From Temnothorax longispinosus (Eukaryota > Arthropoda > Insecta > Hymenoptera > Formicidae), in assembly GCF_030848805.1 (NCBI RefSeq), contig NC_092362.1, forward strand, positions 23,383,020 to 23,447,019: a DNA stretch of 64,000 nucleotides. Reading direction: 5' to 3'. The first letter of the stretch is position 1. Every line of letters begins with the position of its first letter. This document shows, one piece after another, positions 24,480 through 37,730 of this stretch. Below the pieces are notes generated by a model. It did not search any database, was not told the DNA's origin, and saw only the letters and a list, made by a program, of their open reading frames with translations. A program made the translations under genes and the position numbers.

Positions 24480-25605
24480 GCGAAGGTCAGGCCGGGAAGC
24501 AAGGAACGATAAAGATAAGCGCGGAAAAGTTTCGCCGCACCGGAGAAGACGGAAAACGCACCGTTGTTTTCGAATGAGAAAAATTTCTGCTACAGACGTT
24601 TCCTACGTTGTCGATTCCTTGTCTGCGGAAACCTTCATTCTTGCGCATCGAGTTCGCTGAACATCTCGAGATGAGACTGAAGAAATGCTGTTTTGAAGGG
24701 AAGTGAAGTACTGTTACACGACATATACAATCATGTTGCTGAAAAATGAAGGTAAGATTCAGAAGCAGAAACTTGATTCTCGTTAGTAAAAGGAAATTGT
24801 TAACTTAAATTGTAATTATGTAATTTTAATATTTATCTGTATTAGTATACATAAATATAAAATAAATTTTGTTAGATTAACAATTCTTAAATTTTTCATG
24901 TAGAATTTGCTATTAAATGCATGCAATGTACGCACATACAAATCAAGTTATAATATATAATTAATTATAATTTTATAAGTACATAATACATATAAAAATT
25001 ATTGCACATATATACATTTCAAAATCACGACGTCAGTATATTTAATGCTTTTCACGCTATCTCTGCGTTCTAATATTCTACTATTTTTTTACTATCTCCA
25101 ATCTTTTTGTCCATGTAGTTCGTTGAGAAACGAGTTTCTGAACTTCCGACAAGAAAAATACGAAAGGAAATGATCAACATGGTAAAAAGGACTTTCTTAG
25201 GCGAGCCATTGGTCTTTGAATGAGAAAAATTTCTGTCCCGAGACTCTTTAGAGAACGTCCTTCTCAACAGTTATTTTCCTCGAGTGTCGTCTTTCAAACG
25301 CTTCTACATAAGCGTGAAAAACCGTCGGGTGAGAAAAAAATCGACTTGGTACTTCCGCGAAGAGATTAAAGGATCTTAGAAGAATTTTTTTCTCTGGAAA
25401 AGAGAAACCTGGACGCGAAAGTGGGAAACTAATCTAAGACAAGTAACGCAGTAATGCGATTCTTCGGAGCAGAAGTCAGAAAGATGCAGAGGCAATAAAG
25501 ATAGCGCGGGGAACTTTTCTGAGGAAGACTGAAAACGTGCCCTTGCCTTCGAATGAGAAAAATTTCAGTTAGGAACGCTTTAACTCTCCGACCACCATTT
25601 TTCCC
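24480..25605. repeat. Three diverged local duplicates sharing a GAATGAGAAAAATTTC core
   Basis: Copies lie at about 24480-24610, 25125-25260 and 25440-25605. The 16-base core is identical in all three (24572-24587, 25218-25233, 25551-25566). Copies one and three also share upstream ATAAAGATA, GCGCGG and GAAGACNGAAAACG motifs at the same spacing. The copies are about 300-650 bp apart, same orientation, with AT-rich spacers. Could be an ancient local duplication or a repeated regulatory module. Confidence 0.6.
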
Positions 25606-26540
25606 TCGACGTGTAACGATCGCTCGACGCTTTCGCAAATTCGCCCCCTTTTGCATCTTAACATTTTCCGTGATTTATCTTACAACTTCACTGTTGCGTT
25701 ATTATTTTATCCATGCATTTATTATATTTTTCTAGTTTACTTGCCTATTAAATTATAATAATAAAAAAAGCACATACTTATTTCGCAATTCATCATTACT
25801 ATTTTTTAAATATAACAATTGTATATATTTTGGAATATTTACATTTTAGATATTTAAGAGTTACTTTTAAGCAAAAGACAGCATTAAAATAATTTGATCA
25901 ATTTATATGCGCTTTCGGATATCACAATCGACAATAACATAACGGTTTGCTTGTAAAGATCCTACTGTTCCATAAAAGACGATGTAATTGTATATTCACG
26001 AGTTCTCTATATATAATATAGCTACTGCGCGTGATATCGTTGACTAGAAAAAATTTTATTTATAAAAGTTTATAAACCGGCAAAAAACAATGGGGTCATC
26101 ATGGATTGACCTCATAAATCAGCCAGCATCTTTTTAACGTAGAGAACTTTCACGATTAGGTTGTTGATAACGCCAAGAAGGTAAAAGCTAAGTAAAATTT
26201 CCTGTGAAAGCTACGCCGTCAGAGTTGCTGTTAATTTACTGTGTAATTGACGTAAGATTGCAATAAGGTGTCATGTAATTTCCGATTACGTCAACTTCTT
26301 CCAAAAACTTTTGTACGTCCATAATCAGAAAATCGGCAGGTACGACGAAACGATACGATTTATTTATGCCATGAAAGTCACAAGCTGGCATATCGAAGTT
26401 AAAGGATCGATGAGGCGTGAGGACGCGGAAGAACGCGTTTGCGAAGACGAAGAGAAGAGACGAAATGGGAGTACAGTGGTACTAAAAGGGACAGGATTTA
26501 TCCTGCGTTTAAGGAAGTCTGGGACATTCGACGTCACGCT
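25606..26540. other. AT-rich noncoding stretch
   Basis: AT-rich, becoming GC-richer from about 26390. Nothing recognised; ORFs at 26311-26547 and 26364-26681 are on opposite strands of the same GC-richer DNA and have no domain. Confidence 0.45.
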
Positions 26541-26599
26541 ATGCTGATGGATGGCGGTGAAAGTGGTGCTTCTTGTTAATGGCGGTAACAGGAGGTTGA

Positions 26600-27571
26600 A
26601 AAGAGAGAGAGCTTTCGCGGTTAAAATGCGAAGTCTTCTGCGCGCAAACAAACCAACCATGTCGACCGCGCGCCACGTCAATACCTATAATTGCATTCCA
26701 ATAAAAGCAGCCGAAGCGTTTCGCGTTCGTGAAAATTCCTTTTCCACCTGGGAAGAACGATGTTCCGGTGCAGAGCAGGGGAAAAAAGTGTGACGGCGCA
26801 TTTAGGAAATCAAAGATGCGTCTTCCAATAATCGTTCCGTTACAAATCAATGCGCTTCGTTCTTCTCTCACAAATGATAAAATTTACTAAACTTGGTTTT
26901 TCTTAGTTACATTTTTTATTTGGTTACATTTTTAACACGTACACACACATGCCAGAATAAATAGCGCGGGTCATATAAAAGTTACAGACCTGCAGTCATC
27001 AAAAACTTCCAGAAAGGTTGAACTACATTTTCGTAAAAAAGAACCAATATTGCGGGAAAGTTGATAAAAAAAAGTTATGAAAAACTCTATTTATCAGTAA
27101 TTACTGTCTGATCTTAATAAGTTCATAAAATTAGATGAAAAGAGAAAATTGGAAGTTGAAAGAAAAAGTTAAGAACAAACTCTTATTGGGGACCCAAAAA
27201 CTGACTTTGTATCATTATTATAAAAATAAAATTAAAGCTGTATGTGTAAGAAAATGTATAGTTATAAAATATATAATAAAATAAGAGAGAAAAAAAGAAA
27301 GAAGAAAATGGGCCGGATTATGTCTTGCTAAATCATTTGAACTTTACGTATGCTAAATAGAGATAGTCTTTTACTCCATGTCGACCATACCTATCAGAAA
27401 TTCCGTCGATTAAAGCGGAATTTCGCGCTTTGACAGCGAAAAAGCGCGGCGTTGAAAAGGCGTTCTCCGCGGGCTGAAACGCAAAATCACGTTGCAAACA
27501 AACCGACTCCCTATCTCGGTCACGTTAATTTCCAGAGTTGCATTCTAATAAAAGTAATCGAGAAGTTGGTG
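26600..27571. repeat. Pair of diverged direct duplicates
   Basis: Segments at about 26600-26720 and 27425-27571 share, in the same order, GCAAACAAACC, a CACGT[CT]AAT motif, TTGCATTC[CT]AATAAAAG and GAAG-rich ends. Spacing is about 850 bp. They suggest an old local duplication similar in style to the one at 24.5-25.6 kb. Confidence 0.5.
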
Positions 27572-30100
27572 GCACGAGGAAAATAATGTCATAAAGGCAA
27601 CGGGAGCCGCGGCGCATCCTGTCAGCCAACAGCGTCTTGGTCCTGCGCACAGGTATAGGAGCTCGAGTTTCGTAGTTCGAGAGTGGAAAAGAACGAAGGA
27701 TCATCATGCTGTTGGCTGAACTTTGCGGAAAGGAAATAAGAAGAGGGATGGTAGAATTTGCAATTGAAGGCGGTAGGTTAGCTTTGAAAGTCCTGAGTGT
27801 CTTTATTCTTCTTCTTCTTCTCTCGCTCTCTTTCTTCCTCTCTTTCTTTCCTCTTCTCATTTCACGTTCTTTGTCATCGAATTCGCCCGGAACATGTTGT
27901 TTTATGTTGTGCTTGAATTTCAATTGAACGCTCGAACGAATTCGTGTCATGTTTTATTGCACACAATCCTCTAACTCTTCCAATTAATAGCACTAACCGT
28001 GCATAAAAATAAAATAATTTATTATATATTGAAAAGAATAATAAGCATTTGTAATAAAATATAATATACAAAAAATATTATTAGCAATAGTTATTAACCA
28101 TGAATCGAATTTCACACGAAAGTAAATGTATTGGAATTATTATTATATATTTGTATCTACAAAGATCATATTTAAAATTAAATAAAAAAATAAAGCAGTA
28201 TATATCGTTTTTCGATATGTGATCGCGAATGTTATAAGTATAATTTTATCATTTGTTTATATAGCGGGACTATATAGCAAAATATATACATTCTATATAG
28301 CAAAATATGATCTTTTCTCCGTTCCGATACTGTTCTCAAATTCGCCCTTTTCAAAGCCATCGAATTGCATTTCGCAGTGGCTGCAAGGAACGTGCAAAGA
28401 ATTTTCTTAAGGATGCATTATATACGGCATTGTGTACCACGCTCTCAGTCCCACATAGAATGTTAAAAGCAACTGTCGGAATTCACTAACTTCTAACGGT
28501 ACACTCGCGCAATGCTCGGTGACATAAGTATTTAAATTAACAACTGGAATAAAAAAAGAGTAGAATATGTATACATGACGCACAAGAAAAGAGAAACGAT
28601 GTTTATGTATGACATAAGTATTTTAAATACGCATTATAAACTGCCAAACTAAGTTGGTACACATAGCAAAATAGCGGTATACTAAGAGTTAACGTGGATC
28701 ATGCCGGAGTAGAAAGAAGTTCGCTGGAGGCGAACTCTATATTCTTGTATAGACATCAGAATGTGGAAGAATGTGTCAGAATCCGATATTATAGAGCATT
28801 ATGGCAGAATACGACAGCAAAAGTTCGTCAAAGTACATTTAAGTACTCCACATTACGTCACATTATACGTGCATAACGCGCTTCAGCACCGCGATCTTTT
28901 CTTTCAAGTGTGATTTCACGTTTCCCCCGTCAATAACATGGCTAAAGTTCCCGGCAAATGAGCGCGCTAATTACACGGGAAGCGGGACAATCGCTATAGA
29001 TTAAAGAAACAATAAATCTAATCTCGTCTTCCCTGCGATATAGCGAATTCGGGACCAATTCCTTCTCCGGTCATTATTGCCGGAGTTAATTACGCTTCGC
29101 GAGATTTACAACGATCGAGATTGCCTTCCCTAATAATACGTCACGCGCGTCGTCCTTGTTTCTCTCCCGACTGATCGGAAAGTGGCGCACTTGAGATTTC
29201 CGCCTCCATTTTCGGAATTTTAATCCCGAAGAGAAGCGAAAACCATCCGGAAAGAAATCGACGATGGAGGGGGCGAAGGGTGAATTTAAGGCCAGCCTAT
29301 CGTGATAACTTGCCCGAATCGGGCGTTAGGGAAAATTTCATAAAAGAGCGCTATCAAATCTAATTCTTAATCAAGAAGTTTCGTAGAACAAGAAGTTTCC
29401 GAGGATCCGAGAGCGGTAAGTTGTTTGAGGAGAGGAAACAAGCTGAGGGATGGATATCGAGCGAGAAACGTAGGAACAGAAAGATTGGAAAATGTCGGGA
29501 GAAATGCACAATGCAAACTGGTTGATTTCACATGGAAGTCATCATCGTAATAGGATATCTTAAAGATTCCAAAATTGCGTTGATTAAAAAATGAATCAAA
29601 CGATCGTAAATTCTTTAACAGGAAAAACATTCTTCACAAAGAATTAACAATCCTATAATATTTGAATTATTGCAATATTTTTATGACGCTTCGTTGATCA
29701 CTAATATTTTAATAGAAACATTATGCAGTCATTTGCAATCACTAACTCGGATTTTAATCCAGCACATACTTTCTGCTGTTAAAAACTACCTGTTACGTGA
29801 AATAAAACAAATCACTATTTGTGTTTTTATCAAACATTTTTATGTACAATACGGTCCGATGAATGCTCTATATTGAAACAGGCATGGCACTAATTCCACG
29901 CGTTATCGTGATTTTTGACCGAAAGAATATTGTTTCTTTATTTTTGTTTTCCACGAGACACAATGTACAAATGGTATTATCGATACTGAAAATATTGACG
30001 ATAAGTTTATTCTTCCAGACAGCCCTCTGGCTGCAAATAATCAGATTTATTAGATTTATTAAGTCGGCCCTATTTACACGGAGCTCGAGGCGCGTGATTT
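27572..30100. other. Noncoding stretch, mixed composition
   Basis: CT-rich run near 27805-27860, AT-rich DNA to about 28500, then GC-richer DNA at 28880-29480. A 16-base motif CTATATAGCAAAATAT occurs twice near 28270 and 28293. No exon recognised. Confidence 0.45.
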
Positions 30101-32122
30101 ATTGGAGTGGGCTCTTCACGAATACGACAGCGGGCGGTCGTGGGAGGAGAGGGTACTTGTTACGAAGATTATGAGGTAAATTGCGCCCTTTCTTTCGTTC
30201 CTCAATCGCGCCCTAGTGGGCGCGGCCTTTCTCCCGTCACTCCTTTAATCAACTTCAATAAGCCTACTACTGTAAGTAGACTAATCTCAGTTTCAGGAGG
30301 GAAAGGTGGCCGGCACCCGGGAGTGTTTTATTGCCGAAATTTCGGGTACGATCTCTAAGGCTGAAATACGTGGTAGGTCGATGGCTTTAGAGACGGGTAT
30401 AGGGAAGGGTGTGTTCTTCCTTAATTAATATTGTAACATGCAAATTAACAGTCATCGGACGCTCCGCGACTCGTAAAGCGCATATAACGGAATTCGGATT
30501 ATTGTCCAGTTAATTGTGAATGAGACTGAAATACCCGGCTTGCGGCTACTGACTTTCGAGCTTTTATCAAAAAGCTTTTACAGTTGCGTTTCAATAATTA
30601 TTAATACATCAATTAATTAGGTAATTACAATACACATCGCTTTAATAAATCTCTTTCCGCACAAAGTGCATTATTTTTAATATAAATAAATTGTGATGAA
30701 TTTACACATACGTTGTTATTATAAACTATTTACACATACGGTATTATTATAGACTATACGTTATTATTATAAATCGAGTCTTTTAATTAAATTCCTTGTT
30801 TTCAACAGTCCATTTAATGCCTATATATTAAAATGCATTTAAGTAATTAAGATAACGTCAATCAAGGTATCGTTCACCAAGACTGCCAAATAACATTTTA
30901 AATAAGCATATAAAAACCATGATTGATTTCATCACTCAATTTAATCATAAGCGTTAAGTATAATATACTTTAATGCTATATACTTAATAACATTAAGATA
31001 ACAATCTCACAACATCTAAAATTATTATTCCTAATTCTAAAAATCACCGAAATTAAGGCAATGCTTTAAAAGGTTCGTAGCTTCATATAATACATTGTTC
31101 GCATTTCGAACAATAGATTAAGGCAAATCCTATACAAATTATCGATTACTTCGTCTTGCAGAAGCTGCCAACAATTCCATTGAAAGTTTATCGGTCTTAA
31201 TGATCCCGGGCGAAATGTATTATCGCGCTTTTTTCCGCAATTAATGCGCCCGGTCACGTAATTTAGCGGAAACTCAACAGTTTCGGGAATTTATCAGCAT
31301 TTACGTCCTTAACCGCGCACCCCGACCGACGCGACCGCGCGTTTGCCAATCAAAAAGCTGTTATTTTCACTAGCCCTTTCATAGCGCGCGTCTATGCCAT
31401 TTGATGAAATTTTTCGCATTTGGGGGGGGGGGAGCGGTTTTTCAACGGGGGCGAGCGCACGGTCGACGTTAAAGTTGATCGGGGATGAGAATGGTCGGAG
31501 TTGCGCGTATGAACGCGCGTTTTCGGCCAGGTACAACGAACAGGCGCGATCGGTGGTCCGCAGGGGAAAGGGTGACGGTGGTTAAATGAAACTATCCCAC
31601 CCCACCGATATCTCGCACCGCAATGTCAACTTCCTATGGCGCCGGAGGCCGCGCGCGATCCGATACTCGAAAAAAATAAGCAACTGTAGTTTCGTTGCTT
31701 AAAATATCTGGGAGGTCGATGAATAAATTGATTCCATCACGTGCGTTCAACGTGAATTTCGGGGGAGGGGGGGCGATCGTCGATAGCGTTTCGACGATTA
31801 TGAAATTTCGCGCGGCAAGCACGCGGATTCGGCGGATTCGGTTTGTTTGCACATCCGGGTCGTATATACGCCGCGTGGAATCGTCGTTAAATACATTTGC
31901 ATATCATTATAAGAGAAACGCACGTGTTTCTCCAAACTGTTGGCGCTGTTTTTCCCCATGGTGATTGATGGCGCAATTCACCCGAGAGCGATGGGGGAAT
32001 GCGCATATCCGCAAGAAGCTATTGAAAATATTATCTCTATTGTCAATTAAATAATGCACGTGGCAAATTAATTACTTCGAAATCGCACCGTGAGATTATA
32101 CAAGGCGAGAATATATGAGTAA
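30101..32122. other. Noncoding stretch with CpG patches
   Basis: CpG-rich patches at about 30060-30360 (with a short palindrome GCGCCCTAGTGGGCGC at 30208-30223) and 31260-31900, with AT-rich DNA between. An 11-base G run lies at about 31422-31432. No gene supported. Confidence 0.45.
30701..30773. repeat. 28-bp tandem repeat, about 2.6 copies
   Basis: Two adjacent 28-bp units (30701-30728 and 30729-30756) share TTTACACATACG and TATTATA, differing at a few positions. A third partial unit follows to about 30773. Confidence 0.85.
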
Positions 32123-32440
32123 CTACACGGAGAGAATATTTTGTTATATTTTACCCTTAAATTCACTACAAACTTAGGACAATTTGGCAACCAAGGAATT
32201 AGTGATAAAAATTACCATGCAGATTGGTAAATTTTGAAAAGTTATTGAAATTTCCTAGATATGTTTTAGTAAAATTAATCAAATATATTTTATATTTTAA
32301 TGTAATATTATAGATATTAATATTTGTTATTATGGTGGATATTAATCAGAATAGCTCGCATAAAATTCTTGGTGGTACATGTTGTCCCACAACTACCATA
32401 ATTTCAGGGTAAATTTTAAGAGAAAATTCTCTCCGTGTAG
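32123..32440. mobile_element. 318-bp MITE with CTACACGGAGAGAA terminal repeats (intact copy)
   Basis: Left end reads CTACACGGAGAGAATATT and right end is the complement of CTACACGGAGAGAATTTT. The body has no ORF. A second member of the same family lies in opposite orientation at 60718-61635, split by another insertion, which confirms this is a dispersed mobile repeat. Target-site duplication is not obvious here. The terminal motif is also close to that of the 109-bp element at 62445-62553 (CTACACGGTGAAAATTTT), suggesting related termini. Confidence 0.85.
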
Positions 32441-35140
32441 AGAGCAAGAGAGAAATGAATAGGAAGACAATCATAATCACGGCGAGCGCTTCACGCTCGT
32501 TATTTATAAATGCCACACGCGCGCGAATAAAAGCAGGGTTGAAAGGTTTCCGATTTTACGGTTAATCCAAAAATTCTATGAGCGTCGAAATTGAAACAGG
32601 CCGAGAGCGCTCGGTTTAATCTACTCCAGATACGATCGCTTAAATCCACGGCTGGATTTTACGGTGTCGCGCGAAGTAACATTTTTTCGGCTGCAGAATT
32701 CGATTGACTAAAGCGTAAACGCAGCTGAGAAACGCCCAAAAACGACGCGTGAAATCGGTCTAAGCTACTTACGACAGTGTGACTTAAGCCCGTTTTAAAT
32801 TCCGTCCCCGAAATGCCCGGTTGTCGCGGCGTTGCGCTGCTAAAACATTTCGATGCAATCCCAGCCGTGACGCCGCGCCGCCGACAGTAATGGGGAGGCT
32901 TCTATATAATGGCGGACTTAAATCCGTTTTAGATCTCGAGAGTTGAGTGTGTCGCTTCCACGTGGTGTCCCTCTGCGGCGCCCCCCCTCCCGATTAAAAA
33001 ATTCTATGATTACTGCGCGATCACGCGGCGCGCTGCACTCGAAAGCGGATTAAGCTTGTTTTGAGCGTGGCTTACATCAGTTCAGCGTTCCACGGTTTAT
33101 CGACCTTCGAGAGAGAGAGATGTGTGCGCGAGAGGTATTATATCTGTACACGGGATATCCCGTAATATCGCATAGTAATACCGGCTTCTATTTTCGGGTT
33201 TATATACATAAAACAATACCTTTGTGAAAATGACTTTGCAATGTTTTCACTATTACATTCAATTCGTACCGCAATCGACACATCCGTATTGATCCCTTTA
33301 CACACATGTGAAGGTATTAATTTTAATTATAACTTACAGAGTTTTGCAATGCTTATCTTTATTAATTTTTTAACCCCGTAATCAGAAATTTTTATAACTT
33401 TTACTTATAAAATTTAAAAAAATTATGTGTATATAATCAATCCAAAATCAATTATTGTAGGTACAGCATTCTTTTAGCTATGTAAACTAATAAGTCACTC
33501 TATAATTCTGCATTTGTGGCTCATAAAACTGTTCTGTGCGATTAAAAATCGTGGCTTTTGTTCGTCCCAAAATCACTTGATACCAAGGATGCGAAAAAAT
33601 AAGGGTTAAAAGTGTGTCTGGGGAGAAGGGGGAGGCAGGCGACGGATTAAACGACAAGCGCAACGGAGTTATCTCCGCCTGGCTAAGCTCGAAATCTCCC
33701 TCATAAAAGTGGTAAGAACCGTTGTTTGGGAAACAATGGTGGCACCGTTGGAGACCACGGCAGATCGGCAAAAGTTCGCTCCGAAGATGGAAAGGGGAGA
33801 AGGAGGAAGGCCAAAAAACAGATGCGAGAGAGAGGGTTGAGGTGAAACGCGGAGGGCGCCGTCGGCTTCCGGTTCTAACCCCCGCGAAAGCCGTCCAATA
33901 AATATCACCGCTCGTTATTAGCGTTTTAATTCAGCCCACCGACGGTAACTTAATCCGCGCTTCTAGCGGCGTGGAATCGGAAAAACGTCGGCCGGCCACG
34001 GCAAAATTCGTACCATAAATAATGAAATAATACCGCGTCATCGTTTGTAACGTCGCTACCGCCCATGCCTCCTCTTGCACGCTGCTGCACTCGCTCATCA
34101 ATTATCGGTCGCTGGAATGGCGACTTCGGCCGCGTCACTATTATCGCGCCTATTTCCTTTTTTTTTTAGCGCCAGGTGCCCGACTTCTTAATTAAGCCCT
34201 TGTCAATCTAGCTGCCGTGCTAGATTTCTACACAAGTTTCGCACAAATAACGCAGATAAATTGAAAGAAAAAAAGGAACTCTCTTATCCCTTTCAAAAAA
34301 TTATTTCGCCCAGCTTTAAGACATTTCACGTTTTGTACGTTTGCATCACATATTACTACGTGTACAATCGATTCTTCATTTTTTTATTTTACGACCAAGA
34401 TTTTCATAAATATTTCAACTATTTATTGTGGAGCTATTTAAATTTTTATTTTAAGATTACGAACTGGAAACGATAACCATGCATTTATTTTATTCCAACG
34501 TTGGATTGTATAAGGTCGCAGTTTTAACGTTTCATTGTGCAGAAGCAAAATTTCTTGAGACGTCAATTAAATGGCGTGACGTTGACTGGGATTAAATCAA
34601 TTCCACAGAAGTTGTGATGCCTAACGCTCGCGAGAGAGCATCATCGTCCCGGGCGGACGCCCATTGGAGGAACCGCACGTCATTTTCTCCGCTCGTGATC
34701 GCGAGCGCTTTTTGCGAGCGGCGAGAGAAAAGGGCGAGGTGCGCGGGCAAAAGAGGGTAAGGGCGTCGTTTGTCACGACGAGAGACGTCTCCGGTGGAAC
34801 TTCCGAAAGAAAACAATTAGATGACCTCTCGACGCCGGCGCCAAGCTACGGCGAATGATTTTATCGACATCTTCTTTTACGGAAACGTGACAGACCAAGG
34901 CGAGATACGCGGGCAGATGGTATAGACGTGTAAGATTCGAAAGCTTCGTTTTCTTAAGTTGCATTAATTGGCGTCGCGGGATGCCTTTCTCACGCATTCG
35001 TATACATACATCATAAAACATCGTCATATTTTGTATAATGTATATAATCTTCAAAACGCGTCAAAAGATCGGCAATAAATATATGCAAAAATAATCAAAG
35101 CATTAGTGATAAATGAGAAATTGTTATACTTCACATGCAG
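32441..35140. other. Noncoding stretch, partly CpG-rich
   Basis: GC- and CpG-rich at about 32450-33170 and 33590-34210 and again 34590-34860, AT-rich elsewhere. A 14-bp palindrome ACGGGATATCCCGT sits at 33150-33163. Possible regulatory DNA; no exon recognised. Confidence 0.4.
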
Positions 35141-37689
35141 CGGTAAGTCAGTTACAATTAAATTTTTACCCTGTCAGACCCTGTCAAAAAGAATATTTTA
35201 TAATAGAAGATCACATTGACTCGGATAAAGAGAGTACCCTGAATATTAATCAGGACGAAGAAAATAAAAAGGAGGAATATCCTTGTCCCTGCGTTTATGC
35301 AAATTTTCTCTCTGACAATATCCGCAGGTAAAATGCGAACTACCTCGAAAACGTACGTCGTGTCCAATGCCCTCTCATATTATTCCCCCTTTTTTTACAT
35401 CGTTTTACTTTTTCTACTCTTCACGCCCCTTTCCCACGTTCTTTCCACTTATTTCTCTTTGTCGCTCATTGAGCCACGCTAGAATCAGTCTTCGTCCCAT
35501 TGAACACCATCGAAAAAAACCATCGAGACTCGTTCGACAATTTTCCACTCTGAAAAGAGCTTTCTCGGATCCTTTGAAAAAAAGAAAAACTGCTGAATGC
35601 CCCATTCACGCCGGCTTTTTTGCAGCAAATATAGATGTATCTATCGCGAAAATATCGATGATTTTTGATAGGCTCCATTGGAATCTACTACGGCCGTATC
35701 GCAGCAATCATATGCCATTATCTTAATCTTTTTCTCTTGAAATTGATAGATCTGTAAGATGTTATAATTATTTATACACATTCAACGCAGGTACGTATAA
35801 TTTGATTCTTTACGAAGAAATACTTTTACAATAGAAAACTTTGCTCTCCCTTTTTCCATCGCATAATGTAACAGTTTAATTCACACTTTGATTCACAGAA
35901 TTTATATTTTATGTTAATGCCTTTATCTTTACATTGTGTGATACGACACTAAAATTTTATTATCCTTTTATTTGATATTTGATGGAAAACAGGCATTATT
36001 AAATATTTCAATCCATAATTATTCTAAAAATGAAATTATAATGCATTTTAAAAATGCAAACACGCTTCTACATAATTGAATCATGGAAGCTAATATTCGG
36101 TTACTTTAATTAATATTCCGTCACATTCCATTTCACGCTGGATGCAAAACTCTCAAGCATAATATCAATACGGTTTAGTGCATATTTATGTAACAGTGCT
36201 TCGCGCCAGTAATGGCAGAACGAAGCTTTCGACCTAATTAATTAATTTTCATGTTAGCATCGATGCTGATTTAAATCCGATCGCCAAACCGGTAGGCGTA
36301 CGAGCACATTAAAATATGGAAAATTGTTAAGTCACATCCATCGAAATCGCGCTGCAAATACGTTTAAATGAGATAAATTTAATTATCCCCAGGCGTCACA
36401 TATCGCTTAGCCAACAAACTCGATATTTGTGCTGACAGAATTTGAGACAGACGTGGCAATTTTATTGAAAGAAATATAGAAACTGAAAAAGTATCGTTAT
36501 TATAACTAAATAAATTGTTCTGCTGTTAGCACAAATGTAAAAAATATTATATCATTAAATTTATTCCGATACAAGCAACTAACATACCCGTAACTATTAC
36601 CATATTTATAACATATATTAATTGTTTCAACAAATGTGTGTATCAAACAAGTAAAACCTTTTTCTAACAATAAGTAACATTTAAATTACATTGATATCAT
36701 GCGAATGCCGGTATACGGGATGCAGTTTTTATATAATTATGCCGAAATGAAAGTAAAGTAAATCTCATAGCTTGCGTACGACATGAATTACGCGAAACGT
36801 AAATTGCAGTTGCTTACAAATTCTACAAACATAGTTAAGTGGATTCAGTAAATCTCTGGGTGTGATAGCACAAACTTGCCGCACAATTCGAGGCTTGTTA
36901 GCACGTATAACGCGGTGTCGTTTCGCGCGTACCGTGAGAGATCGCGCGCATTCATCCGCTCAACTAAACTCGCGATGGATGTTTTTAATTTTAAACGCGA
37001 CGCGTTTGTTGCCCGCGTGTCTGTTATTTTCATAAGCGACTTTTAGAACGTATATGCCGCGCGCGCCGACCGCGCAGTTGTCATATTTTTATTCGTAATC
37101 CGACATTGCGTATGTTTTTTGGACGTTAATTACAGCAAGAAGCAGACTGTCTGTCGGTGACTGGCTGTTGTGCGTAACGACCGCTCGTACAACACAACAA
37201 AAAAACTCCGCGGCACGCTTCCTCCCGCTGCCAACGCGTGGTTTTGCTTCCATAATTTGAATCCTTTTTATTATATTTTTCTTCCTGACAATATTTGCGA
37301 TACGCAACCGTGACTCTTAATTTCTCATTTCAACGCACCATAAATCCCGATAACGAATCTTATACGGTATATCGATCTTTTTTTCTAATCTTTTCTTTTA
37401 TTGGCTGTTCGACAAATTCTCATCAGCTTTTATCTCGTTAATTGCAATTAAATATATTTTTATTGAAATATAGACAAACGTAAATTCTTGCTAAAATCAA
37501 TTACATCGTAAAACGAAATTTTCATCAACGAAACCCCAGTAAATCGAGACCTGAAATTCTTGATTAAAGATGAGAATTTTATTTACATTTTGCAATAAAA
37601 AAAATCTTAATTGCAATATATTTATTTTTCTTTATTATTCAAGATATAATATAACTGGACTAATAGTTACTTGATATGTTCTTTTTTGA

Positions 37690-37730
37690 TGTGACAAATG
37701 TTCTAATTTTTTAACATAACATTTGTCACA
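37690..37730. repeat. Perfect 13-bp hairpin
   Basis: TGTGACAAATGTT (37690-37702) and its exact complement (37718-37730) enclose a 15-base AT-rich loop. Stem too short for an animal microRNA precursor; more likely a decayed MITE end pair or chance. Confidence 0.8.

Noticed and set aside
37690..37730. microRNA precursor
   Set aside because: 13-bp stem is too short and AT-rich.
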